Shown: positions 1-6,287 of the stretch, one piece after another
Numbering within the stretch: the first letter of the stretch is position 1
Layout of the letters: every line of letters starts with the position of its first letter
Source: UBA9464 sp003445095
Lineage (GTDB): Bacteria; Verrucomicrobiota; Verrucomicrobiia; Limisphaerales; UBA9464
DNA length: 8,226 nucleotides
Reading direction: 5' to 3'
Assembly: GCA_035437945.1 (NCBI GenBank)
Contig: DAOMZG010000303.1
Coordinates: forward strand, 1 to 8,226
Notes under the pieces: generated by a model
The model's input: only the letters and a program-made list of their open reading frames with translations
What the model was told of the DNA's origin: nothing
Database searches by the model: none
Program-made: the position numbers and the translations under genes

Positions 1-1
1 C

Positions 2-1003
2 GACCCGCCGGTGGTCCAATTGCCTGCGGTGTCACCGGCCGAGGTGACGCAGCTCCACGAAACGGCCGCCGACTTGGCAGGAAGACTCCGGCTCATAGCG
101 TTGGCTCCGCCGCTTCGCCAAGTCCTCGACGATCCCGTGTCCGGACTAGTTGACCGCACGCATGCAGCCCGCGCGCTCGCCGCGTTGGAGCCAGAGCCCA
201 CGGCGCAACGGCTGACCGCTATTTTGGCCGACAGCAATCAGTCCGTCGCCGAGCGCACTGAATTGGGATTGGTCCTCGCCGAGATGAACTCCGACCGAGC
301 CCGTCAGTCATTGGTGGCTGCCATGAAAACGGTTCCCTCACGCACGCAAGTGCGCTGGGCGGCGGAGCTGGCGAAGAGGAAAGATGGAGCGGAGGCGCTC
401 TTCGAAGGCGTCGAGCAGGGGCTTATTTCGGCACGCGTGTTGCAATCCCCGGATGTGAAGAACCGGTTGCAAGCGTCGCTTCCGACCGACGGAGCCGCGC
501 GCCTGACTCGACTCACCAGCACACTTCCACCCGCCGACGAGACCCGAGACCGCCTCCTGCTCGCGCGGCGCAACGGCTACACTGCGGTGGTCGCCAAACC
601 CGATGAGGGGCAGCGAATCTTTGAAGCGAATTGCGCCGTGTGTCACCAACTCGACGGCAAGGGCGGGCTGGTGGGTCCGCAACTGACCGGCATTGGCATC
701 CGTGGACTGGAGCGGTTGTGCGAAGACATTCTCGACCCCAATCGCAATGTGGATCGAGCCTTCCGGCAAACAATCGTCACCCTAAAGGATGGCGAAGTAA
801 CGACCGGACTGTTGAGGCGTGAGGAGGGAGACTTGTTGGTTTTCGCCGACGCGACCGGCAAGGAATTTACCGTAAAGAAATCCGATGTGGCGGAACGACG
901 CGAAGGCGATCAGTCCTTGATGCCGGAAAACTTTGGCGAAGTCCTTCCTGAAGCCGACTTCAACCAGCTGATGGCGTTTCTGCTGGCGCAGCGGGGAAAG
1001 TAA
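2..1003 (+). CDS. PVC-type HEAT-repeat / heme-binding c-type cytochrome, C-terminal part (5' end outside window)
   Basis: The reading frame is already open at the left edge, so this is the 3' portion (about 333 codons) of a longer gene; the GTG at 11 is not taken as the start. The first ~190 residues are Ala/Leu-rich paired helices resembling HEAT repeats. They are followed by a cytochrome c fold with the covalent heme motif C-A-V-C-H (codons 632-646), a G-P-x-L segment shortly after, an I-L-D-P-N motif, and a Met in L-M-P-E-N-F (codon 920-922) as the likely distal heme ligand. This order (HEAT, CxxCH, GPxL, ILDP, LMP) matches the putative heme-binding domain known from Pirellula/Verrucomicrobium-type proteins, usually fused behind a beta-propeller dehydrogenase-like region; that part would lie upstream. 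It is probably exported and heme-loaded in the periplasm. Substrate and electron partner cannot be told from this fragment. The stop TAA is 9 bases before mtnP. Confidence 0.85.
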   Translation, partial: DPPVVQLPAVSPAEVTQLHETAADLAGRLRLIALAPPLRQVLDDPVSGLVDRTHAARALAALEPEPTAQRLTAILADSNQSVAERTELGLVLAEMNSDRARQSLVAAMKTVPSRTQVRWAAELAKRKDGAEALFEGVEQGLISARVLQSPDVKNRLQASLPTDGAARLTRLTSTLPPADETRDRLLLARRNGYTAVVAKPDEGQRIFEANCAVCHQLDGKGGLVGPQLTGIGIRGLERLCEDILDPNRNVDRAFRQTIVTLKDGEVTTGLLRREEGDLLVFADATGKEFTVKKSDVAERREGDQSLMPENFGEVLPEADFNQLMAFLLAQRGK

Positions 1004-1012
1004 TTTGTCAGC

Positions 1013-1876
1013 ATGCCCACTCATCGCATTGGTATCATCGGCGGCTCCGGCCTGTACGACATTGAAGGATTCACCGGGAAGGAATGGCGCCAAGTCGCGA
1101 CGCCTTTTGGGAATCCTTCCGATGCGCTGCTCTGCGGCGAGCTGGCCAATCGTGAAGTGGTGTTCTTGCCGCGCCACGGCCGTGGGCATCGATTATTGCC
1201 CACTGAAGTCAATCACCGGGCCAACGTGTGGGCGATGAAATCGCTCGACGTCGCCTGGATCATTAGCGTGAGCGCCGTCGGCTCGCTGCAGGAGGATTAC
1301 CAACCGTGCGACCTCGTTCTGGTGAACCAATTCTTCGACCGCACCAAGCGCGACGTGGAGCACACGTTTTTCGGCCGTGGCATCGTGGCGCATATCGCTT
1401 TCGCGGATCCCGTTTCCGAAGAACTGCGCCAACTGTTACTCGCCGCCGCGCGGGATTGTGGAGCGCGAGTTCATGACGGCGGCACCTACGTCAACATGGA
1501 AGGTCCCGCTTTCAGCACGCGCGCCGAATCCGAGTTCAATCATAAGGCCGGTTTCGATGTGATTGGCATGACTAATCTCGGCGAGGCGAAGTGCGCCCGC
1601 GAAGCCGAGATTGCCTATGCCACTTTGGCAATGGTCACCGACTACGACGCCTGGAAAACCGACGAGGCGCACGTCACGGTGGAGGTCGTAATCGACTACC
1701 TGCGCCGCAACGCCGCGTTGGCGAAATCCATTCTGAATCGCGTTGTTCCCGCGGTGCCGACCGTGCCGAATTGGCCCTGCCACGACGCGCTTCGTTTTGC
1801 GATTATGACGGACCGAACTCTGTGGCCGGTCGACACGGTGGAACGCCTCCGGCCGATCCTGGCGAAATACCTCTGA
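1013..1876 (+). CDS. mtnP: S-methyl-5'-thioadenosine phosphorylase (MTAP)
   Basis: A 287-residue cytosolic enzyme of the PNP/MTAP phosphorylase family 2. It cleaves methylthioadenosine, the by-product of polyamine synthesis, with phosphate to adenine and methylthioribose-1-phosphate, feeding methionine and purine salvage. Visible signatures: the N-terminal phosphate loop G-G-S-G-L-Y (10-15), P-R-H-G-R-G-H (53-59) followed by N-H-R-A-N (67-71), the S-A-V-G-S-L segment (87-92), N-Q-F-F-D-R-T (105-111), M-E-G-P-A-F-S-T-R-A-E (162-172), G-M-T (185-187) and the purine-site T-D-Y-D-A-W (209-214). Asp210/Asp212 correspond to the pair that in human MTAP selects 6-aminopurines, which favours MTAP over guanosine/inosine phosphorylase. 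Length is normal for the family. The ATG at 1013 puts the phosphate loop at the usual distance from the N-terminus. No strong Shine-Dalgarno is seen. The 9-base gap to the cytochrome gene suggests co-transcription. Confidence 0.95.
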   Translation: MPTHRIGIIGGSGLYDIEGFTGKEWRQVATPFGNPSDALLCGELANREVVFLPRHGRGHRLLPTEVNHRANVWAMKSLDVAWIISVSAVGSLQEDYQPCDLVLVNQFFDRTKRDVEHTFFGRGIVAHIAFADPVSEELRQLLLAAARDCGARVHDGGTYVNMEGPAFSTRAESEFNHKAGFDVIGMTNLGEAKCAREAEIAYATLAMVTDYDAWKTDEAHVTVEVVIDYLRRNAALAKSILNRVVPAVPTVPNWPCHDALRFAIMTDRTLWPVDTVERLRPILAKYL

Positions 1877-1920
1877 CGTTCGGATCGCCCCGGCCGCCTG
1901 ACCACGCGATTCACCGCCGA

Positions 1921-2034
1921 AGTCCGATTCCGACTCTTGGTCCGAATTGGCGGATTGGTCCGCTAACGGACTCTGACTGGGTCCGTTGGTCCGGAGATGG
2001 CCAAACCGGCTCAAATTCCGGGCAATTCCGGTCC
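1921..2034. repeat. Degenerate TCCG / TTGGTCCG repeat tract
   Basis: In 114 bases of the gap between mtnP and the next gene the tetramer TCCG occurs eight times (starting at 1923, 1929, 1941, 1959, 1982, 1990, 2017, 2027) and its complement CGGA three more times. The octamer TTGGTCCG recurs exactly at 1937, 1955 and 1986, with a one-base variant (TGGGTCCG) at 1978. GTCCG-CTAA-CGGAC (1958-1971) is a perfect 5-bp hairpin with a 4-base loop, and CGGAC (1967) can also pair with GTCCG (1981), so alternative folds exist. AATTCCGG is directly repeated at 2014 and 2024, one helical turn apart. This could be regulatory DNA for the downstream secreted protein or simply an expanded repeat; nothing in the sequence decides. 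Confidence 0.55.
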
Positions 2035-2082
2035 AAATCTCGACTTCCCTTCGTTGGCATACGGCCTGCGTGGGTAGGTTTC

Positions 2083-3546
2083 GTGAAAGCTTCCACTTTG
2101 AAACACGTTCCGGCCCTGGGATCACTGCTTGTCCTGACCTTAGTCGGACACGCGAGCACGTCTTACGGTTCTTTAAACAATTTCGATGTCGTCAATGACA
2201 CCGGCGACAAGTGCTATGGATTTAGCATTGAACTGGAAGACCTCCACAGCACCGACGTGACCTATACCTACGACTACAATCACTACGGAGCGCCACGAAT
2301 CACCGAAGACAATTCCGATCCGGCGCATCCCAAGGTCTATGTGCGCTATGAATCCAAACGCAGCGTGGACGGCCAATTTATCTCATTTACGAATCCTCAG
2401 GACCCGACCCACCCGCTCGCGCCGACGGATGGCCACGCGTTTACGGATCCATCAGTCAATTTGGGCGGAGAGCATTTTGGGGTCGGCTTTGCCAGCGCTC
2501 CCAGCGTCGTGAAATACCATTGGCTCGTGGAGGACCACACCCAACCCGGCACCCTGGTGTTCGGGCCGGCCGTGTATGTGGCGACCCCCAGCTTCGTCTA
2601 TGTCCCGGCGGTGCCTCCGCCCGTGAACCCCGGCGACCCGGCCGAGGCGCCCGCCCGAATCAACGCGGTCGTTGAACCGTGGGAGCGTGAGGATCACAAC
2701 GCGGAAAGATATGGTGTGCCGGTATGGGTCAAGGCCTTCAAGACTGTGCAGTCTTCAGGCCGACATATTGAACTCGAGGAATTGCTGACGGAGGATAATC
2801 TTGCTCCGAATCGCGGCCGCTGGGAGGGCGACGAGGAGGCGGAAACCGAGGTCGAGTGGAGAATATTTCAAAAACGCCCCGCCAAGAAAGCCGAAGGTGA
2901 GGATTTAGCCGGGGGCGACGACCTACCCAACGGTGATGAAACGGTAACTCGGCGATATGAGTTTTATACCTATAACGGACCAACCGATCCGGAAGATGGT
3001 GAGGCTCAATGTGAGGATCCACTGGATTGTCCAGATGCCGTGGGAGCCTACATCGGCGCCCAGATGGCGGGATTCAACGTAGTGACACCCTTGGGAATGA
3101 TTGAACACTTGCAGGACGGGAATGCCTCCGAGGAATATGTTAGCCGCGGTCTCGTGGTTGGTGGCAACACACCCTACGAGGTGAACGTCTCTGGGGGCAC
3201 CCTGCCGCCCGGGCTCCGCCTCGATAGTGTGACAGGAGTACTGTCGGGGAGGCCCAATTTCGGTGGAAGCTTCTCCTTCACCGTCGTTGCCAAAGATGCG
3301 GATGCCGTTCAAGTGACGAAGCAATTCACCCTCGCCGTCACGGCTCCCGTCATTGTCCCGCTGGTTGCGGTGTGGTCGGGAGAACATCTGAGGCTTACCT
3401 GGAGTGGTGGCCCCACCCTCCGGCTAGAGCGAGTGAATTCATTGACCAGCGCGGAGTGGACCGAGGTTCCCGGTTCGCTGGGGAGCTCCGAAATAGAGCT
3501 TTCTCCGGTCGAAAGCGTCGGTTTCTTCCGGGTGGTTCAGCCTTAG
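2083..3546 (+). CDS. Secreted protein with a putative-Ig (He_PIG-like) domain and verrucomicrobial-type C-terminal tail
   Basis: A 487-residue protein of unknown function. I start it at the GTG at 2083 because it gives a signal peptide: K2/K7/H8, then a hydrophobic core about residues 9-22 and a likely cleavage after A24 or G29. The open frame extends much further upstream but there only overlaps mtnP. A weak GGGTAGG precedes the start. Residues ~30-230 are a beta-rich, Tyr/Asp/Pro-rich region I do not recognise. Residues ~235-290 are strongly acidic, and C310 and C316 could form a disulfide. Residues ~340-416 carry the He_PIG/putative-Ig pattern G-G-T-L-P-P-G-L-R-L (371-380), T-G-V-L-S-G-R-P (384-391) and a closing F-T-V...D motif. 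The last ~70 residues (L-x-L-T-W-S-G-G ... W-T-E-V-P-G ... F-F-R-V) resemble the short beta-module that ends many Verrucomicrobia exported proteins. It is probably extracellular or surface-located. Its stop lies 28 bases from the convergent MFS gene. Confidence 0.82.
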   Translation: MKASTLKHVPALGSLLVLTLVGHASTSYGSLNNFDVVNDTGDKCYGFSIELEDLHSTDVTYTYDYNHYGAPRITEDNSDPAHPKVYVRYESKRSVDGQFISFTNPQDPTHPLAPTDGHAFTDPSVNLGGEHFGVGFASAPSVVKYHWLVEDHTQPGTLVFGPAVYVATPSFVYVPAVPPPVNPGDPAEAPARINAVVEPWEREDHNAERYGVPVWVKAFKTVQSSGRHIELEELLTEDNLAPNRGRWEGDEEAETEVEWRIFQKRPAKKAEGEDLAGGDDLPNGDETVTRRYEFYTYNGPTDPEDGEAQCEDPLDCPDAVGAYIGAQMAGFNVVTPLGMIEHLQDGNASEEYVSRGLVVGGNTPYEVNVSGGTLPPGLRLDSVTGVLSGRPNFGGSFSFTVVAKDADAVQVTKQFTLAVTAPVIVPLVAVWSGEHLRLTWSGGPTLRLERVNSLTSAEWTEVPGSLGSSEIELSPVESVGFFRVVQP

Positions 3547-3574
3547 TCCGCCTCGCTTCAATCGGCTCCCGCGG

Positions 3575-5020
3575 TTAGTCGAGTCCGATCGATTCGAGGT
3601 TTACCCCGGTCGTTTCGATCGCAAACTGGCGAGTTATCCAGGCGCCCAGCAATGACGCTCCCGCAAGCAGACAGAGCAGCGTGGTGGTTCCCAGTGAATG
3701 GAGGAGGAACGGGAAAAAGAAGGAGGTCAGGACGGCGCCGATCTTCGCGAATGAGGCGGCGAACCCCGCGCCGAGTCCTCGAATCGAGGTCGGGAACACT
3801 TCCCCCGCGATGAGATATGTCATCGCATTCGGGCCGGCATTGGTCATGAAATTGAATATCATGAAGCCGCCAAACACGAGGCCGGTTTTCGCCGCTGATC
3901 CCACATGATTGGATAGCGCGGCCAAAAGCAGGCCAGCCGCGCAGCCGAGGAAGCCCCAGATTTGTAGGCGAATCCGGCCCACCCGGTCCGCCAGTAACAC
4001 GGCCGCCAGAATACCGACGATCAGGAGCACGTCGATGAGGGCCGTCCCTTTCGCAGCCAGCATGTCGTTGTGAATCACCCCGGCAAGATTACGCGCCTGG
4101 TCGCTACTGGCCCCGATCGTCGCTGCCAGAATCGTCGGCGTGAAGATGCCGATCCCATAAGTGCTCAGATCTTGGAGGAACCACGGCACGGCCGCGAGAA
4201 TGGTGGCACGTCGATTCTTACCCTGGAACAGCTTGGTGCGGGGCGCCTGGGGCCTAGACGCACGAGATCCCAGGTGCCCCGAGTCAAGCTTCACGGCCTT
4301 GGGATAACGCGGCTCTCGATGAAGCAGGCGTTGGGTTTCCCGCTCTGCTTCACTGATTCGGCCTTGAGCGACGAGCCAGTGGCTGCTCTGCGGAATGAAG
4401 AATCGCCCGATCAATACGAGAAGCGCGGGCACAATCGCGGAGGAGAACATCAGGCGCCAATCCCCGACGGATTCCCTCGAACTCAAGATCACAAAGCCTA
4501 GGGCCGTGCCGGCGAGGGCGCCGACCGCCTGAAACCCAAATGCGCTCAACACCAATCGCCCACGCATCGCACTGGGGATGCTCTCGGAAATTACCAGATG
4601 AGCCGTGGGGTAATCGCAACCTAGCGCCAGGCCCATCCCAAAAAGGAAGACCACCAGCCAAAAAAAGCTCGGAGCGATCGACACCAGGACGAGGAACAAC
4701 GTAAAGATCGCCATTTCGGCGATGAACATTTGTTTGCGCCCGAGAAGATCCGCCAAGCCGCCGAGGGCCGTGGCACCGACGAGAATGCCGGCGAGCGTGG
4801 CGGCGGCAATCATGCCTCGTTCGACGTTATTCAACTGGAATTCGAGCACGATCAAGGGCAGGGCGACGCCCGTCATAAACACCACCAGTCCTTCGAAAAA
4901 CTTTCCCGCAGTGGCGAGCCACCAAATGCGCCATTGCATGCGGGTCATCTGCGGGTCGGGCACATTCGTGCCGTCGCTCCAGAATGGCGTTTCGTCGATG
5001 TATTGCTGGACGGTCTTCAC
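3575..5020 (-). CDS. MFS transporter, sugar-porter / Pho84-like
   Basis: An inner-membrane permease of the major facilitator superfamily, 481 residues from the GTG at 5020, with about 12 hydrophobic segments. Evidence: motif A after TM2, G-G-L-A-D-L-L-G-R-K (87-96); its second-half counterpart L-A-D-R-V-G-R; the G-C-D-Y-P-T-A-H segment followed by S-E-S-I-P-S-A-M-R-G-R; and G-E-V-F-P-T-S-I-R-G-L-G-A-G near TM10-11, as in phosphate/sugar porters of the Pho84 type. The substrate cannot be assigned; sugar, organic acid or phosphate are all possible. I prefer GTG 5020 because it starts directly at V-K-T-V-Q-Q-Y-I-D-E-T-P-F-W, which looks like the family's natural N-terminus. An alternative TTG at 5131 would add 37 Arg-rich residues with no helix. 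Neither start has a clear ribosome binding site. The central cytoplasmic loop after TM6 contains an in-frame inverted repeat at 4239-4281. Confidence 0.9.
   Translation of the reverse strand: MKTVQQYIDETPFWSDGTNVPDPQMTRMQWRIWWLATAGKFFEGLVVFMTGVALPLIVLEFQLNNVERGMIAAATLAGILVGATALGGLADLLGRKQMFIAEMAIFTLFLVLVSIAPSFFWLVVFLFGMGLALGCDYPTAHLVISESIPSAMRGRLVLSAFGFQAVGALAGTALGFVILSSRESVGDWRLMFSSAIVPALLVLIGRFFIPQSSHWLVAQGRISEAERETQRLLHREPRYPKAVKLDSGHLGSRASRPQAPRTKLFQGKNRRATILAAVPWFLQDLSTYGIGIFTPTILAATIGASSDQARNLAGVIHNDMLAAKGTALIDVLLIVGILAAVLLADRVGRIRLQIWGFLGCAAGLLLAALSNHVGSAAKTGLVFGGFMIFNFMTNAGPNAMTYLIAGEVFPTSIRGLGAGFAASFAKIGAVLTSFFFPFLLHSLGTTTLLCLLAGASLLGAWITRQFAIETTGVNLESIGLD
4239..4281. repeat. 13-bp inverted repeat inside the MFS coding sequence
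   Basis: The left arm 4239-4251 (C-GGGGCGCCTGGG) pairs with the right arm 4269-4281 (CCCAGGTGCCCC-G) over 13 positions with a single G-T mismatch, leaving a 17-base loop. It falls at roughly residues 247-261 of the transporter, in the hydrophilic central loop between TM6 and TM7 (translation L-G-S-R-A-S-R-P-Q-A-P). This is the part of an MFS protein most tolerant of extra residues, so a mobile palindrome that inserted in frame is a reasonable inference. A chance GC-rich palindrome cannot be excluded. Confidence 0.55.
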
Positions 5021-5155
5021 AAGAGAGCGCGCCGACCACGCGGAGCGCCGGGCCGCAATCAGACGGAGGTTACGATTCCGTCTCAAGCAAGTTGTCGCTG
5101 GTGAGGTTTGGATCGTGGGAACAGGAAGCAAGTCATCGCCGAGTCGCGAATCGCC

Positions 5156-5536
5156 TCATCTGAACATGACTGAGTTGTTCGTTTCCGAGATTCGCCAGCC
5201 GTTGGTCGCCCGGTCGATCACGAGGAGTCGTCCTTGGGAAGGTGTGGCCGTCGTTACAAATGCGAGAACCCGATTCGCATTCTGAACTTCGAGACGCACC
5301 AATTTGCCAGCCCGCCGACTCACAATCCAGTCAGCCAACCAATCGGTGGGAGCCTTCGTGAACGTTGGCGGAGGTCTAACCTGCCGGTTGTCCCTCAAGA
5401 GTACGCGAATGTTTCGGAAGTCATCTCGGGGCAATTGTCCGACCACCTTCGGCTGGCGACTCGACCAGATGAGTGTCACTCCGGCAGCCACCGTCGCGAT
5501 GACTCCTCCAATCAAAAGCCGAGTTCGTTTCGCCAT
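5156..5536 (-). CDS. Small membrane-anchored hypothetical protein
   Basis: A 126-residue protein I do not recognise. It starts at ATG 5536 with M-A-K-R-T-R followed by one hydrophobic helix (about residues 7-24, L-L-I-G-G-V-I-A-T-V-A-A-G-V). This fits an uncleaved signal anchor, or a signal peptide, with the rest outside the cytoplasm. The remainder (about 100 residues) is soluble, with predicted strands towards the C-terminus: K-L-V-R-L-E-V-Q, R-V-L-A-F-V-T-T and R-L-L-V-I-D-R, ending in W-R-I-S-E-T. It has no cysteines and no recognisable catalytic motif. It sits upstream of the MFS gene on the same strand; the gap is 135 bases from its stop to the preferred MFS start. No clear Shine-Dalgarno precedes it. 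The sharp anchor-plus-soluble-domain layout and the initiating ATG argue for a real gene; family and role are unknown. Confidence 0.65.
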   Translation of the reverse strand: MAKRTRLLIGGVIATVAAGVTLIWSSRQPKVVGQLPRDDFRNIRVLLRDNRQVRPPPTFTKAPTDWLADWIVSRRAGKLVRLEVQNANRVLAFVTTATPSQGRLLVIDRATNGWRISETNNSVMFR

Positions 5537-5605
5537 GCTACCAGGTTACGACTACAGGCACCGGCATAACCCAAGACGGGCGACGATCGACGCGGCCCAA
5601 TCCGC

Positions 5606-5821
5606 TTACTTGGCTGGACGATATCCCAACAATCGGGCGGGTAGCAGCAAGACCGAGCGGACCAGGGCAAAGGCTGCATGGACGCAGATAAAAATCAGTC
5701 GCACCGGCAGCGACACCAACCAGACCAACGGCGCCAACACCAACGCTAACAGGGCGAGTGGCCAGCAGAGAATGAATAGGATGCACCAAGCCACGAAGAA
5801 GATCAGGACCTTCATGTTCAC
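5606..5821 (-). CDS. Small (~70 aa) integral membrane protein, function unknown
   Basis: A 71-residue product from GTG 5821, or 69 from ATG 5815 two codons later. It is almost entirely hydrophobic: V-L-I-F-F-V-A-W-C-I-L-F-I-L-C-W, then L-A-L-L-A-L-V-L-A-P-L-V-W-L-V, then I-F-I-C-V-H-A-A-F-A-L-V. The short C-terminus is basic (R-S-V-L-L-L-P-A-R-L-L-G-Y-R-P-A-K). Two to three membrane spans are likely. The evenly spaced hydrophobic blocks with W/P/R at their boundaries are unlikely in a random frame, and the protein resembles small hypothetical membrane proteins annotated in other bacteria. The GTG overlaps the TGA of an 18-codon ORF in front (GTGA), which would suit translational coupling. A longer overlapping frame on the same strand (5538-6209) lacks any protein-like character and was discarded. 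No function can be proposed. Confidence 0.7.
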   Translation of the reverse strand: MNMKVLIFFVAWCILFILCWPLALLALVLAPLVWLVSLPVRLIFICVHAAFALVRSVLLLPARLLGYRPAK

Positions 5822-5874
5822 CAGAACACAGCACGGTCACCAAAGTTTCCAGTCGATTCGGCCGGCCATTGCAT
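5818..5874 (-). CDS. Possible 18-codon leader ORF before the small membrane protein
   Basis: Reading leftwards, AGGAAGGAG (5893-5885) is the best Shine-Dalgarno-like sequence noticed on the minus strand of this window. Ten bases later comes ATG at 5874, opening an 18-residue frame (M-Q-W-P-A-E-S-T-G-N-F-G-D-R-A-V-F-W). Its TGA stop at 5820-5818 overlaps the GTG at 5821 of the next gene as GTGA. This arrangement fits a translationally coupled leader peptide. There is no run of codons for one amino acid that would suggest attenuation, and an ORF this short can arise by chance, so the call is tentative. Confidence 0.3.
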   Translation of the reverse strand: MQWPAESTGNFGDRAVFW

Positions 5875-5893
5875 TTCGTTAGTTCTCCTTCCT

Positions 5894-6287
5894 GTGAAGA
5901 CGGTGGGCGCAGGGGTTGTGTACACCCACACCTCGGCCGGCTTCGTCCCGCTGGTTTACATTCGACACAACGGCTCATCCTCATCACGTCTGGAAGATTC
6001 TGTGAAACCCGCAGCCCTTTCCGGGGTCCAACAACTGGACACCCCGAAACGCGACGGTGCCACCGTCTCACGGGCGTCCCGCCTGGGGTTTTGGAATCGG
6101 CGGGACGCTCAATCCCCATAAAAACTCTGAAACAGGAAGGCGCGGATGCGACCAAGGTCGTTTCCCATCTCCCTTTCCAAGCACTCCATTGACGTAGTTC
6201 CGCCGCCAAAAAAGACGGGACTTTATCGTCGCTGCGCCGCGCGAGTACTGAATTTCGGCGATTGAGAATCCTGGCGCGGCGACCTGC
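5894..6287. other. Non-coding gap between the small membrane protein and the broken permease
   Basis: Nearly 400 bases with no credible gene on either strand; the open frames here are Arg/Pro/Gly-rich and cross the palindromes. The notable content is the stem-loop cluster at 6017-6110 and a GTGTACAC palindrome at 5918-5925. A TTGACG at 6189 on the plus strand has no matching -10 element and no plus-strand gene behind it. The remainder shows nothing I can interpret. I did not detect remnants of a transposase or of further permease sequence. Confidence 0.6.
6017..6110. repeat. Cluster of three adjacent stem-loops (REP-like palindromes)
   Basis: Three hairpins sit side by side. First, CGGGGTCCA (6022-6030) pairs with TGGAC-A-CCCCG (6036-6046) across a 5-base loop with one bulged A; flanking TTT and AAA allow further partial pairing. 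Second, GACGGT (6053-6058) pairs perfectly with ACCGTC (6062-6067) around a 3-base loop. Third, GGGCGTCCCGCC (6072-6083) pairs with GGCGGGACGCTC (6099-6110), 12 bp with a single G-T, around a 15-base loop. None is followed by a clean T-run on either strand, so a simple intrinsic terminator is less likely than an intergenic repetitive palindrome. The location, downstream of a degraded gene, fits a REP/MITE-like element. Confidence 0.6.

Noticed and set aside
1591..2082. Upstream extension of the secreted-protein frame overlapping mtnP
   Set aside because: The 1591-1876 part is an out-of-frame shadow of mtnP and the rest crosses the repeat tract; only from GTG 2083 does a signal peptide and protein-like sequence begin.
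3547..3574. Bidirectional terminator between the convergent genes
   Set aside because: The 28-base gap has no stable hairpin and no T-tract; CCGC/GCGG ends alone are insufficient.
4070..4501. Plus-strand frame opposite the MFS gene
   Set aside because: It is an antisense shadow of a clearly coding region and shows no domain or signal.
5021..5131. N-terminal extension of the MFS transporter to TTG 5131
   Set aside because: It adds 37 Arg/Thr-rich residues without a helix; the family-like N-terminus begins exactly at GTG 5020. It remains possible but is less likely.
5538..6209. Long minus-strand frame of 223 codons
   Set aside because: It has Arg/Pro/Gly/Cys-rich, low-complexity content, runs through the stem-loop cluster and overlaps the more convincing small membrane protein in another frame.
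6189..6230. TTGACG-containing promoter on the plus strand
   Set aside because: There is no acceptable -10 at 16-18 bases and no plus-strand gene downstream.
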